A stretch of DNA of 64,000 bases. It comes from Pirellula staleyi DSM 6068 (GTDB lineage Bacteria; Planctomycetota; Planctomycetia; Pirellulales; Pirellulaceae). The notes below the pieces were generated by a model, which did no database searches, was not told the DNA's origin, and was given only the letters and a program-made list of their open reading frames with translations. The stretch spans positions 62,001 through 126,000 of the forward strand of contig CAMCMB010000002.1 in NCBI GenBank assembly GCA_945875845.1. The letters run 5' to 3'. Below, piece after piece: positions 25,209-33,689 of this stretch. A program made the position numbers and the translations under genes. Each line of letters begins with the position of its first letter. Positions within the stretch are counted from its first letter, which is position 1.

Positions 25209-28200
25209 TTGGCTTTCGCGGACTTTAAACACTGGATGGGGCAACACGGAATGACAGACTTGGCACAACTGGACCCTCCCAAGGCGACCGGATTGATTGT
25301 CCATATTCTTCAAGCGATTGCACAATTAGAGAAAAAAATTCGACCTCAGCAGCTTTTGATGGCTCGCTATTACACTACGCAGGATCAGCCCAGACTCAAA
25401 AAGGGTGAAAGCAGCTTGCAATGGGACTTCGAATTGCAAGGTGTTGCGCCAGTCCGTGGACAATTCAATACCAGCATCGTATTCGAATTAGATACCAAAC
25501 AACTCGGCAGCTTGATGGACCCGAATGCAGGTCGGGTCATTCGGCAGCTTAATGCCCAATGTAGTTGCACGGAGACCATCAAGCCTTGTGTGCATCAAAT
25601 CCACTGCTTGCATTTCATTCGGCGACAACTAAGCCAAAGATCTGCCGAAGATGCAATTCAATGGATGGAAAGCTGTGTGACCGATGGGCGATACGCTGGG
25701 CGAAAGCTAGTCGAATCGCTCGGCTATTTACGCGACGCCCCCTCCGCTCCAGATACGCCACCGGAAGAGATGGAACGCGATCGATTGATGCGCATTCAAT
25801 GGCGACTCTCGTTTTCGCATTCGACGGTCAAAGTCAACGCTTATCTCCAAACAATGCGCAAAAAGGGTGGCTGGAACAAAGGTCGCCATTTGAAAGACGG
25901 GCTAGATACGGTTGAGGAAGCGGCTCTGGTTCACCCGTCGGATCGCTTGCTAATCTTGTTATTGCAATCCGCAGAGGAGTCCTATCGAGGCCAAACGCCT
26001 CGCATTGTTCGAGAGTGCTTAAACCTACTCAAAGACCATCCGCACTTGACACTGGATGACGAGTTGCAAACGCCGATTCGAGTATTGGAAAGTCCGCTCG
26101 AAGTCCGAGTGGAAGAGCATGCGGACATCTACAAGCCGAGCGTTTACCAGGGTGAATTCCACATCGTGTCGCTCCGCGACAACCCAAACTATTTCATGGG
26201 AACGATCAACAATCAAGAGACGATGATGCTCCGATTGGATCGCGATCAGAGATGCATTTGGATCAGCAGCATCGACAATCGGATGAAACGGCTCATTGAA
26301 GACTTGCACGCTGCCGAACGTCGTGAAGCGGTCTTTGATCAAGAATCGGCAGAGCAGTTTGCTGACTTGGTGGCGGCTGCCGCCGATCCTCGTTGGATAC
26401 AGATCAATCTTCCGGAACGATTGGCTGGCCCTGAGCAACCCTTGGAGCCTATCGTCGAAGTGCATCTTTCGCCGTTTGGCAAAGAAGGCCTACTCGTGGG
26501 CCTGCGAGTCGCTTGCGATGCAGTCGCCGATCAACCCGTTCCAGGGATGGAACCGGATCGGTTGCGAGTTGCGACCCCGGCTGGTCGCTTCCAATTGTTG
26601 AGGTCCCTGGACGAGGAATCGATACGTGCCGACGTGATCGCGGGCGTGTTAGAACTGGGCCAGTTGCTTTACGAAAGCGCTTACACTTGGATTGCGGAAA
26701 ATCCAGACATTGCATTAGATTTGCTTCAACGAATCAAATCGATGGGGGACGACGCGCCTACGGTATGTTGGCCCAAGAGTCAGCCGATGAAAATCATCGG
26801 GGAGATCACACCTCAGCGATTGCAAGTAAGATTGACAAGCCAACGCGATTGGTTCGGCGTTGAGGGGGTTGCGAAACTCGAAGGACTTGAGATTCCGTTG
26901 GCCGAATTGCTGGCTGCGCTTCGAGGAGGCCGCCGGTTCATTCCGCTCGGGGATGGGCAGTTTGCCATGATCTCGGACCAGCTTCGTCAACGCCTCAACA
27001 GCATTCAAGATGTTTCGCAGACCGATTCCGGGGCGATCCGAGTTTCGAGAGCCGCTACGGCGGTCGTCGAAGAAGCCCTTGGCAGCGATATCAGTTACGA
27101 ATCCGACATGTCATGGCGCGATGCTCTCACCCGTTTGGCTGGTGCTCGCAGTTTGACACCCGTGATACCATCGAACTTAAACGCAGACCTGCGCGATTAT
27201 CAAAAGACAGGCTACGCTTGGCTTGCCAAGCTTGCGCACTGGGGAATAGGCGGTTGTTTGGCGGACGACATGGGTCTGGGCAAAACCGTTCAGGCGCTCG
27301 GAGTCTTACTCGATCGAGCCAACAAGGGTGCGGCGCTCATCATTGCACCGACGAGCGTTGGCTCCAACTGGCAACGAGAAACAGAGAAGTTTGCTCCGTC
27401 GCTCAAGGCAAAGCTATACCGCGAGCACGATCGACAAACGCTGGTTGATTCTGCTGGCCCGGGTGACTTGATCATCACAAGTTATCAGTTGCTACAGCGA
27501 GACGTCGATCGATTCACGGCTCGTGCATGGCATACACTGGTGCTCGACGAAGCACAATTCATCAAGAACTTTCAAACCAAGACTGCTCAAGCAGTTCGGC
27601 AACTGGATGCGGACTGGCGATTGGCACTGTCGGGTACTCCTCTGGAAAATCACTTGGGTGAATTGTGGAGTTTGATGCGAACGATCAGTCCTGGCTTGCT
27701 CGGCTCGTGGGATCGGTTCCGAAAGAGCTTTGCTGAGCCGATTGAACGCCAGGGAGATCGCGACCGACTACTGGCCCTGGGCAGGGTCGTTCGTCCCTTT
27801 ATCCTTCGCAGAACAAAGAAGGAAGTGCTTTCGGAATTGCCCGAACGAACGGAAGTCATTCGTCATGCGGAGTTGTCCGAGGAGGAACGCAAGAAGTACG
27901 ATGCCGCGCGCATGGCCGCTCTGTCCGAATTGACAAAAACGGGTGACGGCGAACCAGATAGTCAAATGCGCATTCGTGTCCTAGCGTGGCTAACAAGGTT
28001 GCGACAACTTGCTTGCCATCCTGCATTGGTGGACAAGCGATGGGACAAATCCTCGGCAAAGCTCGATTTGTTTATGGAGATTGTTGCCGAATTGCGAGAA
28101 GGGGAGCACCGAGCTTTGGTCTTCAGCCAATTTGTGCAGCATCTTTCGTTGTTGCGGGAAGCGCTAGACAAGATCGGGGTTAAATACCAGTACTTGGACG

Positions 28201-28577
28201 GTTCCACTCCAGCGGCAAAGCGACAAGAAGCAGTTGATCGATTCCAAGCTGGCGAAGGGGAGCTGTTCTTGATTTCGCTCAAAGCGGGAGGAACCGGCTT
28301 GAACTTGACCGCAGCGGACTACGTGATCCATATGGATCCATGGTGGAACCCAGCCGTAGAGGATCAAGCGACCGACCGTGCGCACCGCATCGGTCAAACG
28401 CGTGCGGTTACGGTCTACCGACTGGTAGCCAAGGACACGATCGAACAACAAATTCTAGCTCTGCATGCCGACAAACGCGAACTGATCAGCGGTGTCTTAG
28501 ATGGTGCAGATCGTGCTGGCAAGATGAGTACGGATGAACTCGTGTCTCTGATTCGCCTGAGTCAAATCGAGACGTAG
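25209..28577 (+). CDS. SNF2-family DEAD/DEAH helicase with SWIM-like zinc finger
   Basis: A 1122-residue Swi2/Snf2 ATPase that should translocate on double-stranded DNA and remodel protein-DNA complexes. The N-terminus has a SWIM-like cluster (CSCTETIKPCVHQIHC). The motor begins near residue 650: motif I DDMGLGKTVQALG, DEAQFIKN box II, SGTPLENHLGELWSL motif III, then helicase C motifs LVFSQFVQHL, LISLKAGGTGLNLTAADYV and DRAHRIGQT. It stands alone on the plus strand. The start is TTG 25209 or ATG 25236 (MGQHGMTDL); neither has a clear ribosome binding site. Bacterial members occur in both housekeeping and defence contexts; nothing here marks defence. Confidence 0.94.
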   Translation: MAFADFKHWMGQHGMTDLAQLDPPKATGLIVHILQAIAQLEKKIRPQQLLMARYYTTQDQPRLKKGESSLQWDFELQGVAPVRGQFNTSIVFELDTKQLGSLMDPNAGRVIRQLNAQCSCTETIKPCVHQIHCLHFIRRQLSQRSAEDAIQWMESCVTDGRYAGRKLVESLGYLRDAPSAPDTPPEEMERDRLMRIQWRLSFSHSTVKVNAYLQTMRKKGGWNKGRHLKDGLDTVEEAALVHPSDRLLILLLQSAEESYRGQTPRIVRECLNLLKDHPHLTLDDELQTPIRVLESPLEVRVEEHADIYKPSVYQGEFHIVSLRDNPNYFMGTINNQETMMLRLDRDQRCIWISSIDNRMKRLIEDLHAAERREAVFDQESAEQFADLVAAAADPRWIQINLPERLAGPEQPLEPIVEVHLSPFGKEGLLVGLRVACDAVADQPVPGMEPDRLRVATPAGRFQLLRSLDEESIRADVIAGVLELGQLLYESAYTWIAENPDIALDLLQRIKSMGDDAPTVCWPKSQPMKIIGEITPQRLQVRLTSQRDWFGVEGVAKLEGLEIPLAELLAALRGGRRFIPLGDGQFAMISDQLRQRLNSIQDVSQTDSGAIRVSRAATAVVEEALGSDISYESDMSWRDALTRLAGARSLTPVIPSNLNADLRDYQKTGYAWLAKLAHWGIGGCLADDMGLGKTVQALGVLLDRANKGAALIIAPTSVGSNWQRETEKFAPSLKAKLYREHDRQTLVDSAGPGDLIITSYQLLQRDVDRFTARAWHTLVLDEAQFIKNFQTKTAQAVRQLDADWRLALSGTPLENHLGELWSLMRTISPGLLGSWDRFRKSFAEPIERQGDRDRLLALGRVVRPFILRRTKKEVLSELPERTEVIRHAELSEEERKKYDAARMAALSELTKTGDGEPDSQMRIRVLAWLTRLRQLACHPALVDKRWDKSSAKLDLFMEIVAELREGEHRALVFSQFVQHLSLLREALDKIGVKYQYLDGSTPAAKRQEAVDRFQAGEGELFLISLKAGGTGLNLTAADYVIHMDPWWNPAVEDQATDRAHRIGQTRAVTVYRLVAKDTIEQQILALHADKRELISGVLDGADRAGKMSTDELVSLIRLSQIET

Positions 28578-28602
28578 ACGCAATTGCGTTCTATTGTTGC
28601 TC

Positions 28603-28637
28603 CGCAAAAGTAAGCGTTAATGACGCGTACTTTTGCG
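28603..28637 (+). terminator. Hairpin after the SNF2 gene
   Basis: cgcaaaagta and tacttttgcg form a perfect 10-bp stem, and an inner agcgt/acgc pairing extends it. It lies 26 bp after the stop codon. There is no long T-run, so it may be a factor-dependent or bidirectional terminator, or a small palindrome. Confidence 0.4.
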
Positions 28638-28657
28638 ACGAGGCTGTGAATTGGCAG

Positions 28658-28828
28658 CCCGACGCGGGACGGCTTGTTGCCTTCATGGTACGACGGACTT
28701 CCAAGTCCGTCGAATTCCCCATTGACGGACTTGGAAGTCCGTCGTACCCCCTTCCCCAATAACGACTTCCCTAAATCAACAAGCCGTTGAGCGAGGGATT
28801 GCAGTCGGCCACTCGCTCACGCGTCGGG
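28658..28828. repeat. Outer inverted repeat enclosing a family B element
   Basis: cccgacgcg (28658-28666) and cgcgtcggg (28820-28828) are perfect 9-bp inverted repeats. They flank family B copy 2 and a second palindrome (gagcgag...ctcgctc). The arrangement suggests family B inserted into an older palindromic element. Confidence 0.6.
28670..28786 (+). repeat. Repeat family B, copy 2
   Basis: Perfect 10-bp terminal inverted repeats (cggcttgttg / caacaagccg) enclose two face-to-face gacggactt palindromes joined by gaattccccatt, then the tag caataacgactt. This is the cleanest copy and defines the element ends. It is non-coding. Confidence 0.88.
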
Positions 28829-28869
28829 TGGTCAAACTGCCGCCAAAACGTGGTCCATCCAAGGCGTTT

Positions 28870-29997
28870 TCACTTCAGGTCTAATGGCAAACCTTGAATG
28901 GCATTGATGCCGTCGATTTTCGTTTCCCAGAATACGAATGCCGGCCCATCCCCGCTCCGATTCGAGATCACCATTGGATCGATCGCCGATGCAACCATCT
29001 TGCTTGGTTCATCGCTTTTCGGCAGTTGGAGGTACAGAGATCGTTCGTTCGGGTTCGTCCACACAGCGACTGGTCCCTTTTTGGTGGATGCCACCCATGG
29101 TTGACCACCGCGACCGAGCAACTGTTCTTCCGCCGTTTGCTGGTTTGTCATGAAAACAGAGCCCTTGCGAGTCCAAACCGTGAGGGGATTTTTATCAACA
29201 TCGAGCGCCACCATTCCGCCGTCCATCGGACATGCATTGAGCTTCCATTCTCCATTCCCAAGTTTCTCAGCGTTTGGGAAAGTGGCTCCTCCATCGGTTG
29301 AAGTGGTAAGGTACATGTCACGATTCCCATTGAGCGAATTTCGAAACATGACCGTTACTTGGTTGCCGCAGACAGCCACAGAGGGATGGCAACACTCGCA
29401 TACGTTGCGATCGGGTGATCGATAGACCAGTTGGTTCGGTTGCCATGTTGTGCCCGCGTCGGATGAATTCGATGCAAAGATCTCGGTTCGTTTGTTTCGC
29501 AAATCGAGCCAGACGCACCAGAGCGTACCATCCTCGCCGCTGCACATTGCGTGTAGCCCTTCGCGAGCCGACCCCGTTTGGTCGTTCACCAAGAAGGGTC
29601 CTGCCCAACTCTTTCCTCCATCTTTCGAGTTCCAAGCTTGAATGTCTCCGTCTCTACCCTTTCCTTGCGCACCACCGATGGCCGATACGGTGATTGTCCC
29701 GCTGCACAACGCAATTCGCGGCCCACGACGCATTCCCAGCGACATGTTGGGAACCTCAAAGGCGGCGTTTGGAACGGAAAAGGACTTACCACCGTCCGAA
29801 GAATGGCAGTACTTTACTGTGTCTCCATCGCCGAAAATCAGATGGACCGTTCCGTCCGAATCGATAGCGGCTTGGGGTTGTTTTGGGGTGCTCATTGCAC
29901 TCCCGGTAGCGATAGAAACCGGTTCCATGCTAAACGTGGGCATCGCGGTCGCAATGAAAACAGCAAGTGTAAGAGAAGTGATTTTCCAGTCGAACAT
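28870..29997 (-). CDS. Secreted BNR/sialidase-like beta-propeller with CxCC motif
   Basis: About 375 residues with a signal peptide (SLTLAVFIATAMPTFS). Four Asp-box motifs are visible (SSDGGKSF, SKDGGKSW, SSDAGTTW, STDGGATF), giving a sialidase-type propeller. There is no clear Arg triad or nucleophile set, so sialidase activity is doubtful. A cysteine cluster (NVCECCHPSVAVC) in the middle is unusual and may bind metal. ATG 29997 is chosen because a caggaa ribosome binding site precedes it; a longer frame reaches 30039. It follows the anti-sigma gene by 34 bp and probably shares its transcript. Confidence 0.85.
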   Translation of the reverse strand: MFDWKITSLTLAVFIATAMPTFSMEPVSIATGSAMSTPKQPQAAIDSDGTVHLIFGDGDTVKYCHSSDGGKSFSVPNAAFEVPNMSLGMRRGPRIALCSGTITVSAIGGAQGKGRDGDIQAWNSKDGGKSWAGPFLVNDQTGSAREGLHAMCSGEDGTLWCVWLDLRNKRTEIFASNSSDAGTTWQPNQLVYRSPDRNVCECCHPSVAVCGNQVTVMFRNSLNGNRDMYLTTSTDGGATFPNAEKLGNGEWKLNACPMDGGMVALDVDKNPLTVWTRKGSVFMTNQQTAEEQLLGRGGQPWVASTKKGPVAVWTNPNERSLYLQLPKSDEPSKMVASAIDPMVISNRSGDGPAFVFWETKIDGINAIQGLPLDLK

Positions 29998-30031
29998 TAT
30001 TATTCCTGAGGATTTGATTTGTCTTAAAATT

Positions 30032-30913
30032 CTAATCAACGCCTGCCATGAGCCCTATTGCTTCATATGAATTTTTAAGTCCCACTGCGGTTATGCGGCG
30101 GTCGTGACTGAGCCAACTCGCCGAGAAACCTTTGTTTGGCGATTCGATCCACTGGACATCTTGGTTTCCAAACTTCGTGTTCTGCGCCAGGAGACTTCCA
30201 AAGGAAACGCCTTGTGATTTGCAGTGTTCCAAGACTACGAATTCCGTTCCGTCGGTTCGCTTGCACAGACTGGCGGCGCAGTTGCAACCGTTTGGTCCGC
30301 AAGTGCATTCTCCGTGTGCGCATTGGCATTCTGGTAATTTCAGCACTCTTGTGGAGACCAATTCGACTCCAGCGGGCAATGCCTTGCTTACCGATGGCAT
30401 ATAGCCCAGACGCTCTTTCGCAGTTTCTAACGTCACCTCTTCGCCTTCGTACTTTGTCGAAAAGGAATCCATTGCGGATCTGGCGTGGTCTGATACGCTT
30501 GAAACAAGTTCCGAATAATCGATCGAGGTAGCCACGGAATCGGAATCGGAATGGGCATGGGAAGGGTCCGAGTTGCCATCGAAACCGTTTCTAAAGCCAA
30601 ATACGACCAGCAAAGTGGCAGCAAGCGCCAAAATACCAGCGATCATCCAACCACCCTCTCGGCTTGGAAGTCCGGGTTTTAGAACAGAGGATGACGGCGC
30701 ATTCAATTTTGCATTCAAACGATCCCAAGCCCCAGGACCTGAATCTGCGGGAACCGACAGGTGAACAAGATCACTCAGCTTTGAAAATTCCTTGAGTGCC
30801 AAAGCGCATTTCTCGCAAACTGCGAAATGGCGAGCGAACTCGTCGGCGTTCGATGGAGGGAGTTCGCCATCGAAATAGTCGGACAGGCGATCCATTACAT
30901 GATGACATTCCAT
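30032..30913 (-). CDS. Zinc-finger anti-sigma factor with C-terminal metallothionein-like Cys cluster
   Basis: A 293-residue membrane protein. The N-terminal ZAS domain has MECHH and HFAVCEKC (H29, C33, C36), which should bind the ECF sigma factor encoded just upstream. One membrane helix spans about 88-107. The periplasmic part ends with eight cysteines, seven of them in 22 residues (196, 198, 203, 205, 210, 212, 217) plus 231, in CQC, CTC and CNC pairs, resembling a soft-metal binding site. The protein may release sigma when metal or redox state changes. The start ATG 30913 has a strong gggaggg site and sits 2 bp after the sigma stop. Confidence 0.88.
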   Translation of the reverse strand: MECHHVMDRLSDYFDGELPPSNADEFARHFAVCEKCALALKEFSKLSDLVHLSVPADSGPGAWDRLNAKLNAPSSSVLKPGLPSREGGWMIAGILALAATLLVVFGFRNGFDGNSDPSHAHSDSDSVATSIDYSELVSSVSDHARSAMDSFSTKYEGEEVTLETAKERLGYMPSVSKALPAGVELVSTRVLKLPECQCAHGECTCGPNGCNCAASLCKRTDGTEFVVLEHCKSQGVSFGSLLAQNTKFGNQDVQWIESPNKGFSASWLSHDRRITAVGLKNSYEAIGLMAGVD

Positions 30914-30915
30914 TT

Positions 30916-31443
30916 TTATCCCTCCCATCCCAAAGCAGTAAGTTGATCATGCAATTCGCGACGGGCTCGATTCAATCGCGACCCAACGGTTCCTATCGGC
31001 ACGCCGACGATATCCGCAATTTCTAAGTAAGACAATTTCTGTCCATCCTTCAATTCCAAGATCGACCGCAGTTCTGGATCAATCCTCGCAAATGCCAAGT
31101 CCACGATTTCCTTTAGTTCCATTTGGTCCGAAAGCAATTTCTCGTTCGTAACGGCTGACTCGATGCCAACCGAAGTCGCGTATCGTCGTCGCCGTAGGTG
31201 TTGGAGCGCATCGTTGACTGCTAACCGATGCACCCAGGTGGTGAATTTCGAATCATGCCTGAAGGAGCTTAATTTGGCAAACACGTTGATAAAAATATCC
31301 TGCGTTACGTCGTCAACATCGGAATTCCCAACGATGCGACCAACCAAACGATGAACGCGTTCGATGAGCAGGTCGTAGATTTCTCGCTGCGCTTCACGAT
31401 CGCCATCCTTCGCAAGCTTAATAATTTCGTCATGAACCGACAC
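30916..31443 (-). CDS. ECF RNA polymerase sigma factor
   Basis: A 175-residue ECF sigma factor. Region 2 contains DVDDVTQDIFINVFAKLSSF and FTTWVHRLAVNDALQHLRRRR; region 4 contains LSYLEIADIVGVPIGTVGSRLNRARREL. A GTG at 31443 with aaggag six bases upstream is the best start. The frame opens further to a TTG at 31518 without a ribosome binding site. It is followed by its anti-sigma factor with a 2-bp gap and then the BNR gene, and probably controls its own operon. Confidence 0.93.
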   Translation of the reverse strand: MSVHDEIIKLAKDGDREAQREIYDLLIERVHRLVGRIVGNSDVDDVTQDIFINVFAKLSSFRHDSKFTTWVHRLAVNDALQHLRRRRYATSVGIESAVTNEKLLSDQMELKEIVDLAFARIDPELRSILELKDGQKLSYLEIADIVGVPIGTVGSRLNRARRELHDQLTALGWEG

Positions 31444-31714
31444 CCGAGGCTCCTTCGTCAGACCAATGAGATGCTTTTGAGGATCGTGTTCTTCACGGAT
31501 TTTTGATAAAATCGACAATAGACGGCGAGGGGTACTGCGGAATGAGTTCCCAACGGGAAACGAACGGTTATTCTACTCAAAAGTGAGTTGGCTAGGGCTT
31601 TGCCACGATAGAGAGCTTGCATTCTGCGATACTCCCTCAGGAATGGTGTGGCAATTTCAGCTATGCTAGGCAGTCTCGGCGGTTACCACCTTCCTCTTTC
31701 GAAGTAGCACCCTT

Positions 31715-33313
31715 ATGAATCCCTACCCTATCTTTTTTGCAATCGCTTTAGCCTTTTCTTGTGCAGCATCTAATGTTATCGCTGCCCAGCCAAACATTCT
31801 TTTTATCTTCTCCGACGACCATGCACAGCATGCGATCTCCGCTTATGGATCGAAGGTAAATCAGACGCCACATCTGGATCGCATCGCGAAAGAGGGTGCT
31901 CGATTCACCAACTCCTTTGTCACAAATTCCATTTGCACGCCAAGCCGCGCGACATTGCTCACCGGCCAGTATTCCCATCTCAATGGCGTACCTGTTTTCA
32001 ATCGATTCGACGGCTCACGCGACACGGTCGCCAAGCAGATGCGAGCGGGTGGATATCACACTGGCATCATCGGCAAGTGGCACCTAGGTTCGGATCCCAC
32101 CGGTTTCGATCGATGGATCGTTCTACCGGGTCAAGGCGCCTACTGGAACCCAGTCTTTCTAGTCGCTGGTCGGAAACTCACGATCCAAGGGCACTGCACC
32201 GACATTACCACCGATTTGGGAATCGAGTTTATCAAAACGCGTCCCCAAGATCAGCCATTCTTTCTCATGTTGCATCAAAAGGCCCCCCATCGCGGCTGGG
32301 AACCCGATGAGCGGAACAAGGCTAAATTCAAGGATCAAGTGATCCCAGAACCGGATACGCTATGGGACGACTATGCAACTCGTCCAACGGCCTTGCCGGC
32401 TAACGAACAGACTGTCGCTCGCGATCTGACCCGCCGCGATCTCAAGCTTGTCGCACCGTCGGATCTCAAAGGCCCCGATCTCAACCGATGGAACAATCAA
32501 AAGCCAATGGAACTGACTGTCGATGGCAAGACTCTTGTCGGCAAGGAGCTCGTCAAGTGGAAGTACCAACGTTACATGCAGGATTACCTAGCCTGTGTTC
32601 AAGGTGTGGATGATGGTGTGGGTAAAGTGCTCGATTACCTTGACCAAACTGGCTTGGCAAAGAACACGATCGTCATCTACTCGGCGGACAATGGTTGGTA
32701 CCTTGGCGACCTAGGACTATACGACAAACGCTTCATGTACGAACCGGGACTTCATGTGCCGCTACTCGTTCGTGGCCCTGGCATTAAGCCCAACACAGTC
32801 CCCACACAGTTCGTCTCGAACATCGACCTTGCACCTACTTTCCTTGACCTTGCTGGGCTTCCCATCCCCGCATCGATGCAAGGACGATCGCTTGCACCGC
32901 TATTACGAGGCGAATCACCCTCGGACTGGCGAACCAGCTTTTACTACCGTTACTATCACGACCCAGGTCATCACAACACCGCAGCACATTTGGGTGTTCG
33001 CACTGCCACTCACAAGCTCATTCATTACTGGAAAGCGAACGTGTATGAAATGTTCGACATCGCAAAGGATCCAACGGAACAACACAACCTCCTCTTCCTG
33101 GAAACCGAGTCCAGGAAGCCCGAAGTTGCCGCAAAGTTTGCCGAACTGAAAGCCGAACTCGTTCGCTTGCAAAAAGAATACAAAGACGATGAACAGTATG
33201 CTGATCCGGCGACATGGCCGAAGGGTGGCTCGGATGGCCCATTCGACGACAAGCAACCGATGGGCATAAAAACCGTCGCCGAAGCCATCAACGCATCGAC
33301 AGCCGCGCGTTAG
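31715..33313 (+). CDS. Secreted sulfatase (formylglycine type)
   Basis: A 532-residue sulfatase with a signal peptide (residues 1-23). The metal site FIFSDDHAQHAI and the formylglycine signature CTPSRATLLTGQ (Cys is converted to formylglycine by an FGE not seen in this window) are intact. KWHLG and a second DNG block (YSADNGWYLGDLGLYDKRFMYEPG in part) complete the active site. It likely removes sulfate esters from polysaccharides in the periplasm. It is a single gene. Substrate cannot be read from sequence. Confidence 0.95.
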   Translation: MNPYPIFFAIALAFSCAASNVIAAQPNILFIFSDDHAQHAISAYGSKVNQTPHLDRIAKEGARFTNSFVTNSICTPSRATLLTGQYSHLNGVPVFNRFDGSRDTVAKQMRAGGYHTGIIGKWHLGSDPTGFDRWIVLPGQGAYWNPVFLVAGRKLTIQGHCTDITTDLGIEFIKTRPQDQPFFLMLHQKAPHRGWEPDERNKAKFKDQVIPEPDTLWDDYATRPTALPANEQTVARDLTRRDLKLVAPSDLKGPDLNRWNNQKPMELTVDGKTLVGKELVKWKYQRYMQDYLACVQGVDDGVGKVLDYLDQTGLAKNTIVIYSADNGWYLGDLGLYDKRFMYEPGLHVPLLVRGPGIKPNTVPTQFVSNIDLAPTFLDLAGLPIPASMQGRSLAPLLRGESPSDWRTSFYYRYYHDPGHHNTAAHLGVRTATHKLIHYWKANVYEMFDIAKDPTEQHNLLFLETESRKPEVAAKFAELKAELVRLQKEYKDDEQYADPATWPKGGSDGPFDDKQPMGIKTVAEAINASTAAR

Positions 33314-33558
33314 TTGTCTTGCCCCTGTAGGCAACATGGGCGTGATCCTGTGGGGTGCAAGTCCCCATCGATCGAGATGATTTCGCCGCCAAACCGGTAT
33401 TCGCCAACCGTTAGCCGCCCCAGCCAAACCGGAAATCTGGCCTAATCCCCCACCGGAATCGACACATGATCAAAAGGTCATGGCCGCAGGTAGGCAATGC
33501 GGAGATTTCCATGATCGAAAATCATGGCGTTATTGAAACGCAACCTCTAACCTCTAGC

Positions 33559-33674
33559 GGCTTGTTGATTTAATGGTACGACGGACTTCCTAGTCCGTCG
33601 AATTCCCTATAGACGGACTTGGAAGTCCGTCTTACCGCCTTTACCCAATAACGACTTCACTAAAGCAACAAGCC
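33559..33674 (+). repeat. Repeat family B, copy 3
   Basis: Terminal repeats ggcttgttg / caacaagcc, the gacggactt palindromes and the caataacgactt tag match copy 2 in the same orientation. Short ctctagc/ctctaac units sit on both sides (about 33545-33558 and 33674-33694), possibly a target-site duplication that has expanded. It lies in the 33314-33689 gap, whose left part holds no recognised feature. Confidence 0.85.
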
Positions 33675-33689
33675 TCTAGCCTCTAGCCT

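Noticed and set aside
25209..28577. SNF2 gene as part of a defence island
   Set aside because: No methylase, nuclease or other defence gene is adjacent, and the domain layout fits ordinary bacterial SNF2 proteins.
33341..33400. ggggtgcaagtcccc segment resembling part of a group II intron
   Set aside because: No intron-encoded protein, domain V or boundary motif is visible, and similarity is too short.
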